Below are positions 26,754 through 39,959 of a stretch of 64,000 bases of DNA, piece by piece. Source of the DNA: Gorsachius magnificus (taxonomy: Eukaryota; Chordata; Aves; Pelecaniformes; Ardeidae); contig CM067081.1 of the NCBI GenBank assembly GCA_034008185.1, positions 106,153,265 to 106,217,264 of the forward strand, read 5' to 3'. Positions within the stretch are counted from its first letter, which is position 1, and each line of letters opens with the position of its first letter. A model generated the notes under the pieces. The model was not told the origin of the DNA. It ran no database searches and was given only the letters and a program-made list of their open reading frames with translations. Position numbers and translations under genes: made by a program.

Positions 26754-29700
26754 TCCTGTGTCTTGTTCCATCTCAGCCTTCTTAATGTCAAGGAAATTTT
26801 CTTTCTTTGTGCTCATCTGCTTTCTTCATGTCAATGTTATTCTAGTCATTCCTTTCTCCTTGATTTTGATGTCATTGCTTGCCTTCCTTGTATCATTGAT
26901 ACAAAGCTTGTAGAGGTCAGTAGTGTTAGACCTCTCTATATAGAAGTTTGTTCTGTGGAAGCTTTGAGGTTTTCAAAATTCTTTTCCTTTCTATCCAGTT
27001 AGAGTGAAGAAAAAAAGAAAGGAGAAGGTAAAGAACAATGTTCATCACCTTTCCCCACTCCCAGAATATCCGGTAGCTTTCTTAACAGGCCACTTGCAGC
27101 TGACATCAGGGACCCATGTTCCAGTCATAAATCTGTAGGCTGCTTCAAATTTCTGTTCTACCTCATCCATAACAGGGGGTTTGAACTATTGTGCCTCCTT
27201 GGGTTCTGCATTTACACCCTAAATAAATAGCTGTTCTGGAATGAATGTCTCTTTGCCTTTTACTGGAGGTGTTCTATTTTGTAAAAGGTAATCATTAACT
27301 GAATTAAAGAAGAGAAAAAAAATATAGGTCAGAATTTGGATTTGGAAATGTAAAGTATATTTAAGTTCTTGCTCTCAATTTGTGGATATCCTTTTTGTAG
27401 GGTAAAATCTCAGGTTGTGTCTCACATGTATTTTTGACTTATCGTTAGCATGGAGGGGACACCACCAGCAGCTACGTGTAGTAAGTTTCTCCACCACATG
27501 ACACAAATGTAAGTTTTCCTTTCTTCTCCCCTTGCCCATTTGAACCAGGACACCTGTACACCCCAAAATCCAATTTTAAAAACAATCTATCCTTTTGAAA
27601 TTAGGTCATACATTCATTAGAAGTATTTATATGTGAACAAATGAATATTTTCTAACAAAAGACTTAGAGCAGTTCATCAGCTGTAATTCCCAGCACATGG
27701 CAAACTTTCTGTTTACTTCAATGTGCTTTTAATAACGTTTTATAAATCTATAAGAAGGCATATATCAGCATGCCAGACTTCAAAGCTGGGTTAACCTCCA
27801 AGAATATCTCTTGAAATGCTTGGGCTTGCTATATATTATCTTTAATATTGAGTACAATAAGTCAGAAACACATCACAGAAAGGTCTTTTTCAGCCAGATT
27901 GAGCAACCGTGAGAAACTTACTGAATGAGCCATACTAATAAGGCATAGAAGTTCATCTAACAATACCTTCAAGAAGCCTAAACTCATATACTTTTCATAT
28001 CCACATTCCTCTGGTGATTGATAAGGCAGAACTCTGTCTCCCCAAAGCCTCCCAAACCCTCAAGAGAGAATGTGGGGTTTTTTGTATGAAAGTATTCACC
28101 AGTGTTTTAGAGCATTTAGAATGTACTGTTTAGTCTGAGCAGGTGAAAGAGCAGAAACTGTTATGGCCAAAGTTCTCCAAATTTCTGTGAAATGTATGAT
28201 TTGACCAATAGGCATTATTTAATTAGAAAATGTTTTGTCAGGAATTTTCTGGAAAACTATGGAATTGATTGCATTGAATAAATGTGAAAGAACTTGGAAT
28301 AGCGAAGAAAAAACAAAGCTGAATTTATCACTGGTACACTATTCATTCAATGCTTGTATCATCCTCAACAAAATAACTGCTAATTTGGAAATCTCTTATG
28401 TCAAATGACAAATTAATTTTAAATTCTCTTTAACTTAGAGATCATATTCCTGTTAACTTTTGGGTAAATAAAGTTTCTTTGGGCTAGTTTTTTTAATTAG
28501 CTGGAGTTCATAGGATACCAAATCAATTACGGGCTGAAACAGAAATAATTTTCTCAGAACTCTAAATCATCCCTTTGTGTCCTGGGTTGCTTTTCTGCAC
28601 ATCATTCCTGGAGTATATGAAATTTGAGAAAACTCAACTGGAAGTTTTTGAACCACATGCAGCTTAACTGTTGCTAAGTTAAACAATTTCCATTTTGAAT
28701 AGGAATCAGTAATGGCAGTAATGCTGTCACTAGAGAAGGAAGTCTTGCAGGGAAGTTGCTGTTGTAATCCCTCGTTGTTCTTCATAACTGCATGGGTTAA
28801 TCTATTTTGTAGTCCATGAAATCCTTTTTCAGGCTGCTACCTCTCTGTTCTTAAGAAAGCGATCAAAAGCATAAAAACATGTAGCTCTGAAAAGCATGTT
28901 GTGAAAAACCAAAGTATTTTGTAAATGTCTCTAGTCACATCTCTTATTACATTAATGGAAAAGGAGATTATTATTCTAAAGTACTTACTGAGACAAGTCC
29001 AGTATAATATATTGCCCTCTTATGAAGCTAGCCTGGGTATCTATATCTGCTGCAGTTGCAGCAGAAGATGGCAGTCTTTATTCAGTGTAGAATGCCTAGA
29101 CTAAATATTTTGATTTCAAAGGAGAAGTAAACACTCTCATCTATTAAGGAAGTGTATATGCAAATACTAATATAGTAAATCTTTTGTAAGCATGTCATTT
29201 CTGCATTAACAGCTATGTAATAAAGCAGAAACCATGTTTTGCATTAGTAAAGCATCAAACGAATCAGATTATGCAGCACTAACACTTCATTGAGCATCAT
29301 TGAGCTAAGCGGTCTTGTGTTTTGTACAATGTTTATATTTTTTTTTTGTTAATGGAAGGATGTTTAGAGGGTAAAAAGTTTACAGTCCAGTAAAAATGAA
29401 TAACTGATTGTCCTCCCAGTTGAAAGATACTGAAAACTCCTGATGGGATATTTTTTGTATTTGTAAATTTTGGCGATCAAAACATTAGGTTAGGAGATCT
29501 CCTTCTTAAACAGAAGATAAATGAACTAGAACAGCTCCAGGTGTTTGTTCTGTGTACTTCAGATATGTCTGCAAGTGGAAGATCTAACACATTCTTAAAA
29601 GCTGGACCAACAACTTGAAGGATTATTCCCTGGATTCTTTTGCACCCTTACTTTTCTTGGAGATAATAATAAGCACTCATCAAACACAAACTGTTCTCTA

Positions 29701-30240
29701 TATACTTTCATTCTGTCTTATAAATTTTTGAACAATATTAATCATAATTCTTATTGAAGTGTTTTTCTGTCATCAATGCAGACACTACATTCATACTAAT
29801 GGAAGCAGGAATCTATCACTGAATAAGGTCTTTTACCTTCTAAGATGAACGTTACAATTCTCTGATTTGTTGCCAAGAGTTCTGTAATGTGACAAGTAAG
29901 AGCTTCCTGTATTTGCTTCTCTTGCCATCAACATGAACAATAGATTAGGGTTAGAATGAATAGATACATGATCTGCAGCTTGCCCAAAGTACTTCTGTTT
30001 CTCGTTCTTCCATAAAAAGTTGATTTATATTTTTTTATCAGTCAGTTTCTAACAGTCATAAATGATTATGCACTTTTTTCAAGATCTGAAGTCACTAAGG
30101 TTCACTGAAGTCACTGAAGTTTTGAAAGTTTGGTCAGTTTCTGAATATCCACTGAGGTAATTTAACTTTCTTTTTTGAAATAGAATATGCATCATCGCTC
30201 AATCTTCTGTGGTTTTTTTTTTGGTGAAAATCTAATTTTT
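26754..30240. other. AT-rich noncoding sequence, no gene seen
   Basis: No supportable gene, RNA or mobile element. Frames of up to about 90 codons around 26.7-27.0 kb are low-complexity and F/L/S-rich, as expected from T-rich DNA. Confidence 0.45.
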
Positions 30241-30293
30241 TTTTGCTTACAGGAGGATGAATAATATGATAACCTTTTATTTTCTTTAAACAG

Positions 30294-30485
30294 AACTGTC
30301 AGTCTCCACTAAAACCTGTTGCAGATTCTCCACCCATATGGAATAGAGGTTCACAGTTGAGAGGAACTGACTGGTTTTACCGAGGCAAAGAGAGATTTGT
30401 CAATTCCAGAAGTCACAAGTGTGATAAAGATACCACCCAGTGTGCTACTACAGAACTGGATGGAAAATTACTTTTCATCTCATAA
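30294..30485 (+). other. Candidate splice-bounded open frame (possible last exon)
   Basis: A strong splice-acceptor-like sequence, cttttattttctttaaacag, ends at 30293. Directly behind it only one of the three frames stays open, for 63 codons up to TAA at 30483-30485. The peptide starts NCQSPLKPVADSPP and is varied in composition, with motifs such as GTDWFYRG and CDKDTTQC; I do not recognise it. A donor-like CAG|GTAAAA lies at 30519-30526, so an alternative reading is a 228-base noncoding or alternative exon ending at 30521. No nearby AATAAA is seen. A chance open stretch of this length is quite possible, so this is a candidate only. Confidence 0.2.
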
Positions 30486-30588
30486 AAGTTTTACTTTCAA
30501 ATATTTCCCATTTCACCTCAGGTAAAAGCCAAACCCCTCCATGCAGAGCTGGAGTGGGAGAGACCAGCACTGAAGTAATTTTACTCAC

Positions 30589-30671
30589 CTGAGAACAGCA
30601 TGGTTCAAAACGCTTGAGTCATTGTCCAGATTTGCTAGCACATTCCCAAGGACAATTACATTTTTGTCTAA
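30589..30671 (-). other. Candidate minus-strand open stretch ending at a consensus splice donor
   Basis: On the minus strand a frame opens after a TGA at 30672-30674 and runs to a consensus donor, CTCAG|GTGAGTAAAA, with the exon's last base at 30589. The peptide includes VLGNVLANLDNDSSVLNHAV and is not low-complexity. Possible acceptors end in gattag (exon from 30667) or gtgctag (exon from 30634); neither has a strong pyrimidine tract. The product is not recognised. It lies about 100 bases from the plus-strand candidate exon, so at most one of the two is likely to be real. Confidence 0.15.
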
Positions 30672-31637
30672 TCAAGGTTTTATTCAAAACCCTCAAATTT
30701 TCTAGTAATTATCATATGTAAAAGTCTTATCCTGCAAGGCTTTGTGCAAACTGAAGCACTGGAAAAATGTCTTTGTGTTGTTTATGACCAACTATGCTAA
30801 CTAATAGGAAGGAGTTCTACTGTAGGATGCTAAATATGTATTTTATAGTTCTTCCAATCCTTAAGACAGAGCAGATTATAATAGTTATTTCTCCAAGTAG
30901 CTCTGCAAAATAGACTGGTAGATTTTATTCATTCAAAGACCATCAACATTTATCCTCCTTTCCTTTTCTTGCTTAATACATTTTTCTTCTTTTTTCCCTA
31001 CTTCTTCCTTTTTTTCCTTCTCTTTCCAGTCATTCTGTCTGAACATCTTTCATGATACTTACTTTGAAAATTATTAACTTACCCACTTCGTGCTGAAAGA
31101 ATGAAGCTTATGCTGATAGACTTCTAAAACTTCACAAAATTCAGGGAGTCTTACAGATGTTACTAAGGCCTGAGGTAGGTAGGAGCTGATGATGTTATAA
31201 TGGCATATTGATGTAATTCAAAATATCCTGGGGGCTGAACTTTTCATCTCTGACAGTCAGACTTTAAGTAGTATGGTTTGATATTTTTAGAGAGGAACTG
31301 CAGTTTTTAACAGAACTTGGGCTCTCAGGGTTTTTTTTGCTGTAAGTCTGTTTTCCTTTTTATCAAAAGATTTCCTCTTTTATTCTATTACAAAAAGAGA
31401 AAACAAGGTCTCAGTAACACAGGGGAGTTGGAGGAAGCTCTTATTCTATGCAGACAGTGGGTATTTCCTCACTAACTTTCTCCATTTTCCTTCTTTCCTT
31501 CATTTGGTCAGGAGCATTTCTTAAAAGAGGCCAGTGGGATTAAAAATACTTTTAGAGTTGGATAGGTAAAGACAATCCTGCATTCTTTATGAGAAATTAT
31601 GTTTCTTTTGGTGCATTCTATGGTCTCTTTCTTTCTT

Positions 31638-31656
31638 CCCCCCCCCCCCCCCCCCC
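31638..31656. repeat. poly-C tract (19 C)
   Basis: An uninterrupted run of 19 C inside a roughly 40-base pyrimidine tract (tctctttctttcttccc...atttttcag). It can form i-motif structures on this strand and G-quadruplexes on the other. It also forms the pyrimidine tract of a very strong acceptor-like site ending at 31665. Confidence 0.85.
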
Positions 31657-31860
31657 ATTTTTCAGTGTAACCTCTTCAGGTATGGCAGTTTCTTCCTATC
31701 TGAAATTATGGAGAGGAGCTCTGGTTGAAGCTGGATTGGTTGACGTGATTGCACTCAGCTCAATGGATAACAGTTTTAAAATTTCCATCAGTCAGAGATG
31801 ATTACATGGGACCCAGGAAACGAAAGGTCAGCTTCAAATCTGGTGCAGAGAGCTGTCCTG

Positions 31861-31875
31861 AAAAAAAAAAAAAAA
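31861..31875. repeat. poly-A tract (15 A)
   Basis: An uninterrupted A run 60 bases after the stop of the open frame ending at 31801. No AATAAA-type signal precedes it, so a polyadenylated insert is not supported. Confidence 0.7.
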
Positions 31876-34200
31876 GTTGATGAAAACAATTTTTATTAGA
31901 ACTACATTGTGGAATTTGGCTGCCAACTTTGGTTTTAGTAAAGGCCCAGGCTGGATTATGTTTCCAGCTTCTCATCTGGGCTGCCATCACTTTTGGGCTA
32001 TACTCTCACAGCTACCTGCTGAAGAGGTTGGAAGCTCTGCTGCTTCCTAGCTCCTGTATGAGATTTCAGGACAGAGGCTCTTGTAGCTACTTTGGCAAGA
32101 AGTACTACTGAGACTTTGGGAAGGTCAAAATTCCAGAAAGTTAGAAATGTATTGAAATTATCATTTCCCCACTCACCAAAAAACACTAAAGCAGTTTTAT
32201 TTCATACTGAGTCTTGCATTTTGGTCTGATGTCTTTTACTATGACTTTGCAATGCAGACATACAAAATGGAAAAAAAAGGAAACCTGAGCTGACTCAGGA
32301 AAAGCTAGCATGACCCTGGAAGTAAAATAGCTGCATTTGCATTGTGCCAGGCTGAAAAGCCTTGTACTGCCTATACCTAACCAGTGAAGCAGCAGTAGCT
32401 CTGCAATCTCTGCACTTCAGTATATACTATAAACACATCATTTTAAGACTAATTGGCTCTACTGTGAGAAAGCTATACAGGTAGAGTGTGTTCAGTCAAG
32501 CAAAAGGTATGCTTGACTGATCATTCATGAAGGCTGTAATTTTATTTTGAAGGACATGTCATTTTCTCGGGGATATCAGATGAACTACATTTGCCAAGTT
32601 CATAATCAGCGTTCTGATGGACACTGAGTAACGTGAAGCAGGAGTTGAACAGTAAAAGGAACTGTAGTGTCTGACAACCTTGTTTGAGCTGAGCAGAAAT
32701 CTCAGTTAAGGTCATTTGGATCTCTAAATTCCCTGAATGCAGGAACAATTAGCAGTTTTCATTGTCAGTTCAGTAGTTCCCGACCTCTTCTTTTCTGCTC
32801 TGCTCCCTGACAAATACAGAAACCACATGACATATGGGAAATCCTCCAACACTATAAATTTAGACAACATGGTGATGCTATTGTAGCCGTGTTACTAGAA
32901 TATGATGAAACAATAAAATAAATGTATAATCTTCCTCTTGTCATGGATCATCACATCACCCTTTTACTCATGGGCAGTTTTTATTCTTGACATAAGGCAT
33001 TGCAAGATCAGATCATCTGCTACTTCAAATAAGAATGTGTTACCAGCATCCTTGGGCTTTCTCCTATTTATGCCTATAGCTGCAGTAGTATCTATTGTAA
33101 ATTTCCTGTAGTCTGATACAGGGGGGTGCTGTCTCTTCAGTTTTAAAATTATTTAGTTTCCAGCAAGTTGCGGTTTGGACTTTGGAAGCTAAGAAGACTT
33201 AGTAAAAAATACTTTCTGTTATGAAAGTAAACTGTACTTTTCCTAATTAAATTTCCTTGCCTCCTATGTTTGTTATTTTCAGATACATTAAAGTTTGGAT
33301 GGCCACAGTATCAGAATAAAAAGGCTTTTATTTCTCTAGTAAATAGGTAATTAGTAATTCTGGTGATACTGGTTCTATGCTGGCAGGAGATAAACAATGC
33401 TACTTTACTTCCATTACTGGTTCACCGGCTGTATCCAAGGGTCAAAGGACACCACTGGGCCATCCGCACAGAACAGAGCACAAGCTTTTTCCTGTTGCTG
33501 AATTTAACCTTGTAAGCATTGCCCTGTCTTTCAGCCTTCCCATACCACATCTCAGTTACTTGCCTTTGTTTTCAAGGCATAATTTTTTAACTTTTTTTTT
33601 TGTCTCTGGACAGACTTACCTTCTAGAGGCTCTACCATCCCTTTGTTAATTTTCAGACAAACATTTCTGTGCTATCCTCCTGCCTGTCCCTATTGTTTGA
33701 AAAGAGCTTTCCAAAACTGTCTATGAAACCACAATTGTAGTTGTCTTTGAGCTCAGCCTTTAAGTTTCTACTTCAGTGATTCATTACACACAAATCCTTT
33801 CTAACTGCATGACCAATACTGATACTGTTCGCTTTTCTTGCTTTCTATCTTATCTCTTTATCAGTCTGTCTTTTATTTTAGATTAAGAACACTTTAGAAA
33901 AACAGGCTGTCTTTTTATCTTCTTTTGTATATTCTCTGAACAGGAGATTTTCTCCTGGAAAAAGCTCTTATGCACCATAGTACTATCCCCATCCTTATTA
34001 TTCTATGTTACTTGCACTTTGAAGTGGCTAATGAGGTTGCTTCGACATCTTCAGATAAAATGGTGGGGAAGAATGTTCATTTCACAAATTAATTTTCTTA
34101 TAAATGTACACATGCCACTATGAAATGGAGGTCAGGGTTCTGTTTGTTTGGAATATTACAGCTTTGAAAAAATTCATTTTATTCTTGTACTTTAGTGGGT
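31876..34200. other. Noncoding sequence, no gene seen
   Basis: No gene or recognised repeat. The block around 33.38-33.65 kb holds a 90-codon frame without coding signature. Confidence 0.45.
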
Positions 34201-34400
34201 TATCAGTATTTTTCAAAATGAAATATTTTTAATATTTTATTTGGAAACAATAGAATGTCTAGATGATATCAAAATTATAATTTAGTTAAATAGGAAATAA
34301 ATAAGAAGAAAATACTAAAAAACAAAATTACCATTATATCAGACAAAAAAAATAGTTTTAATTACTTTAAATTGTTTTTGTTGAAAATTTCATTCAGACC
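34201..34400. other. Extremely AT-rich block
   Basis: A 200-base stretch made almost entirely of A and T, with many aaat, taatt and attta motifs. It could act as a matrix-attachment or easily unwound region, but this is inferred from composition only. Confidence 0.3.
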
Positions 34401-35087
34401 AGCTCAATCCTAAGAAATTGAATTTTTTTATGAAAGCAGACTTTTTTGTGGGAGATCTGTATTTTTTTTTAATAAATTCCACAAACTGAGTAGTCTTTGT
34501 TGTGTCACAATTAATCAACAGAAATGAATGACAACATGTCTGTTCTCTCCTATTCTTTTTATATTCACTGTGACAAAAGTTTTATTACATTCCTTTCACA
34601 CACCAATCTTGTTTTTCCGCCTTGTATTGTCAAGTATCTGTGATGTTTAAACATTTGTGAAGCTCCTCTGAATGACTGTTGACAAAAAAGCTTTGCAATA
34701 CATCTTAAAAGAATACTCAGGGGAACTATCAGAATACAGTAAATCCTACTTCAAGACTACCCAAAATATTTTGTATATTTATAGCTTTAGACATTTACAT
34801 TATTGGCAATTCCTATTCAATTTAGCATCCTATTTCCTCCTAAAATCACTGTACAAAAATTGAACTATTTTTTCTTCTTAATTTTTATTCTTTTCATTTT
34901 GTCACTAACGCAAACTTTTAAGATACCACTATCTACACATTTTAGTACAGACTGAATTGTGGACAAATGCTATTTTACAGACTTCAGAACCTCTGAGATT
35001 TTCTAAGTAGGTGCCCCATTAAATTGATGGATGCTATCAGATTTATTGCCTTGTCCACATTTCTGTTGATGGGCAAGAAAAAAAAAA

Positions 35088-35106
35088 CTGTTGCAAGTTG
35101 CAACAG
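35088..35106. repeat. Perfect short palindrome (hairpin)
   Basis: ctgttgcaa (35088-35096) and ttgcaacag (35098-35106) are exact reverse complements around one base. The gttgcaa motif occurs again at 35118-35124. Each half contains a ttgcaa core, which resembles a C/EBP-type half-site pair. Confidence 0.75.
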
Positions 35107-35124
35107 TTGCAAAAAAAGTTGCAA

Positions 35125-38100
35125 GAAAATCCTTGGCACTAGGAGTTCCTTTACAGGTTATATATCTTTATGGAACAACTATGCTCCACTTCATGACAAT
35201 TGACATTTAAGAGTCTATCCCTTATTTACATCTGAAAATTTGGCACAGATTTCTGCACAGACAGACAATTTTTTCAGCAATTGATTAAAAGCTTTAATTT
35301 TAAGCTTTAGAGAAATCATATGTGGCTGGAACTTTCTTGTGACAGGAAAAACATCTTTAAAAACATCTTGGCATAAAATAGGGTTTTGACAGATTTTATC
35401 CCAAGTGTATTGTCTTCAGCGTGAGGTGTGGGGCACAGCCATAATTCCCTCTAACATTGACCAACCAATTTTTGCAAGGACGGTTAGAAGTCCTTTCTGC
35501 AGCAAGAGAAATCCCTAGGAGGGGCAACATGTCAAATGACAATATTCGGTCCCAGTGTTACAGGTGTTGGGAGGAGTGTGGTCAGCACCTGCTGCCATGG
35601 TGTAGTAAAAATGTATGAAATGATAGAATATTTTTCAGCTGCCCTTAAGGCAGGGAAGTCTCATTTAACTTCTGAGTAGCTTCTTTGTCTCTGCTGTATT
35701 CCTGGAAGTTAGTAGCATTGGTGAAGTCATTCTCCACCATGGAAAAGCAAGAAAAAGCTGAGTGTGTGAAAAACACACAGAAAAGAGTGAGGAGCATGCT
35801 CTGACTGAAAACACAGGAAAATACTATTTCAATAAAAGATGTAATTTACAGAATGAACACAAACTTCAAGGAGAGGCCTCTTAATCTATGCCCTAAAAAC
35901 ACAAAGCTGTGAATTAAATGTTGATGTCACACTTATATTGTTGGGCTCTTGAAAGACATTTAGTGTTGTTGATAAATCACCCACACTGCAAAATTTTGTT
36001 TGTGGTGGAAGGAATTAAGAGTCCCTTAGGTGCTTATTTACTTCACTACTTTAGGTAGTGAAGGGCCAAGTGAGCTGTTACACCCATTATTTCTTTTTTA
36101 GTGTGCAATTCAGCTCTTGAAATTTTGAAAGCTCTGTTACAGAGAAATGTTTATGATTGACCATATCTTCACTGGTCCTATGGATGGTGTACAAAAATTG
36201 AATACTTAGATATCTGACTATGATGGTTTACAAAATAGGAAAGAAAGATATGAGCTGGTTTTGAACTCTTTTAGAGTTTATTATGTCTTACTGTCTATGC
36301 TGGGGTTTTAAACTCTCATGAAAAGTTAAAATTAACATTCAGCAGGGTTTTTTCTATCTGCTTTATGTCCTGTGTTTGTTCAAGGACAATGTGAAGTGCC
36401 TATCCAAAATACATCCCCCAATACAAATAGCCTAATTTAATTTCTTCTTGTGGTGACACAAAATCCCTGAATGTGACCAGTTCAGAACATTTATGTGGTA
36501 GCATAACAGAAGACTACTAATTCTGCTGTTTTCACAGTGGTTCTGATAGAAAATTGAGGGGCCTTGAGATTGATACATTAGTTGGCAATTAGCCTGCTCT
36601 TAATGGAATGATTTTGATAGCTATAAAAGAAAAGCTGATAACGGTTTCTCTGGTGAAACTAGTGATGATTCTACATGACAGTAAAATATCCCTAGTGCTA
36701 AATCAGTCAGTTAGGTAACTGTGAATCAGACAGCTACCTGTGGTTGTTTACAAATAAATCTGCAAAGTTTCTTTTATGGGTAGATGCCTGTTTGAGCAAT
36801 TCTGTAAGAACTGGACTTTATAGCAGCTGTTTATTTTCAGCAGCATTCATTTTGTGGCAGGTATGTATTTCAAAAAGAATGGTTCCTCACCTCAGAGTCA
36901 ACAGTCTAAGGGTAGAAGGAAAACATCAGGTTTTTGTACAGGTCAACAGGATTGATAAGGAGCATGGCAAAAGTCTGCATTCAAGAAGGACTTAAATGGG
37001 GATGTGTAGAGCCTCACATTTGAACTTGCCCAGAGTCACATTACACTTTACAAATCATAAACTGAATCAGGCAAGTGTGGAAATATCGCAAGAGTGAAGG
37101 GGGAAGAGCAAGGAAAAACAGTGCTGGAGTTGACCCTTAATAAATACCAGTGGTGGTGATCATGGAAGGGACCTCATAGAGGGAATTCAGAAAAAGGAGC
37201 AGTGTCATTGGCAGCAAAGGCAAAGACATTTACCAGTTGCATGATGGAAAAGTGTACATGAAAGTGTAAGTGTGCATGTGTATTCAAGGGGGAGTCTCAA
37301 GAGAAATTGCAGCATTAAAAAATATAGGATATTGTGAGGGATATACATGAAGGCAAGATCTGGTTGTGGAAATGGGCATAGAAGGGTTATTTCTTTGAAA
37401 TGGAGAAACACTTTATTTTGGTTAAGAACTGAGCAGATGGAGAACTTAGTAAGCAGGGGCTGGTAGTCCAGCCTGGACTGTATGTACTCTGAAAAGTTAT
37501 TCTAGGCAATAGACAACAGATCTCCATAGGTTGAAACACATTGGTAAAGAAAGCTTACAGAACCATTTGAAGTGAATGAATAAATTTCTAAATAGCAACA
37601 TCCATTTTTGCATATACTTAATCAGGGTGTTCAGAGGAAAAAATATGTTCCTTGATTTGAGGGGGCAACAGATCCCTGAAGATCCAAGTTACAAAATCAT
37701 TTTGGCCTTTACATAACATTTGAGTGCTGTTATTCAATGGCTGTGACAGGACAGTAAAAATCAATTTGGATCTATTTAGTTACCATCTCAATCAGTGTCC
37801 TGGTGTTTCCCATAGTTTACTCACTGCTGAAGGGTTCTGTAGGCCTTTTCTGTTGCTGGGTTGAAAATGCCAGGGGATCTATTGCTCAGCAAAGGTGTCT
37901 TAAATGTTTCAAATCTCAGCCTACATCAATATGCAGGTTTATGAGGTTCCTATGCTTTCTGCTAGCAGAAAAGAGAGTCCATGATACACACAGACAGACA
38001 TTTCATTAAACTAGAGGAGACCTAAAAGGCAGATCATGTTAGGTAACATAACTTGCATGTATGCTTAATTTTAACTCTGCAGCTGAAGGCATGAGACGAT

Positions 38101-39151
38101 AAAGCAGAAGACAGAGATCATGATATTGTGTCTGCTCTTATTGAGAGGGCCCCACATGTTTAACACCAATAAAAATCTTCTGCTATACCAAATACAGTCC
38201 TAATAACATTAAAGTCCATGTGAGTCTCTTGGTACCAATGAGTGTAGTCTTTCATAACCAGATGTTCTTCAGGCACAGGTTGTGAGTTGGACAATTGGAG
38301 TATGGTTAACAGTGCATAACACTTGGAGATCGCTAGCTTTCTGAAAAAAAAAGGTTAAAAGTCTCAATCTTTCTGCTTTCAATGCATGTAATTTCCATAG
38401 AATTTATTAGTAATGCAGTAGCTCTAAAATGTAATGTGAAGAAGGAATAATGGGGAAATATTGCAATGGAAATATAGCTACAGTATATTTCAGAAATTCT
38501 GTTGTGATTTTTTCTACTTTTTTTATTCTTGACTTAACTGCAACTTGTGAACTCTCTCTGGATGGACTAATAGTGAAAAACACATTAAATTGCTCCGTGT
38601 TTACCCCTACATGCCAAGAACTTGAGTTTTAGTGTCCTTCTCACATACTTCAGTTTTGAAGACCTTCTTGATAATTTCTACAGGATTGTATTTTTCAGGT
38701 AGTATAAAGTCAAATTCTGACCTTATGCCCACCTTTAAGAAGAATGCCTGAAAGACAATGAAAATGACTCATTAACCCCATGGTAATCAAAAGCAGAATT
38801 TGATCCCGAAAGAATAAACTGTCTGTCAGATGTGCAGTCATACTGTGCAGTTAAAAATAATTTCAAAATCCAAGTCATGTATTGGTAAATTAAAGGATGT
38901 TTTGCATTGTTGTCCTCAGTATCAGTCAATATATGTAACTACAAATGATAAACTCTTAATATTTTTCCCCATATGTAAACTGGGACTAGGTCAAAACATA
39001 TCCTTGAGGAAGGACAAAAGGTATAATTCTCCAGGGTTGAGTGTATCCTTTATTTAGTTCTCCTAAAACCTGAATGATTAGATTAGATTCTCATTCTTAG
39101 ACAGTAATGAGAAGTGAAGGTGCAACACTTAGTCCTTTGGAGCAGATACCA
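35125..39151. other. AT-rich noncoding sequence, no gene seen
   Basis: No gene, RNA or mobile element recognised. Purine-rich composition is visible at about 37.0-37.4 kb. Confidence 0.45.
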
Positions 39152-39175
39152 TTGATCCAGGTCTTGATCCAGGTC
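39152..39175. repeat. Perfect 12-bp tandem duplication
   Basis: Two identical adjacent copies of ttgatccaggtc at 39152-39163 and 39164-39175. Lack of divergence suggests a recent slippage event. Confidence 0.8.
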
Positions 39176-39959
39176 TGAAATACCTATATATTGTCAGAGC
39201 ACAAAAATAATGAATCAATATTCATCTAGCACTCAGTTTACTGGCTCAGGCTTAGGCATATCTGATTAAGCCACAAATTAAAACATCTGCCTCTATTTAA
39301 TATTAAAAATGTATTGCAAATAAGGCTACACAATATTTCACAGACCATTTTTTTGAAAAATTCATAGGTTTGCTAACAGGTATGTCTTTAAAATTGTGTG
39401 GTATCAGTTTTAGACCTTTCTTCTCGTGGCCCAGAAACTGTATTTAAATCTGTGAATTTGCAGCTAGGAGTGGTTGGGTGAAAGTGGATCATCTGGACTA
39501 TCATACGGATGCTATTTTGGGACTTGGAGTCATTTAAAGATATATGAAAACCCTTTAGCATTTATGCTTTCCATCGGAAGTTAATAATGATAGCAGGTTT
39601 ATATAGTTAAAGCTAATTAGCTATGGATTATCACCCACTATTGTAATTAAAGATATTTTATAGTAATGGTTTTCCTTGTTGCATTAATTGCTTAAAAACA
39701 GTAAATGTTTTTATATTGTAACTGTCAGTGTGTTGTTCTTGGCCATTAAGTTTTATATTGTTCTCAAAAAAATAACCTCTAAAAAGAGAAAAGCATGTGT
39801 CAAATTACTCAGTGTATCATAGGAGAATCATTATCCTCACTCACTGGTTTATCACTTGTCTAAACTTACATGCACAAATACATTTCCTTTAGAATTTATC
39901 ATAGCATATTAGGAAATTCACTGAAAATTAAACATGGACTGCCATTCAGGTTTTAAAAT

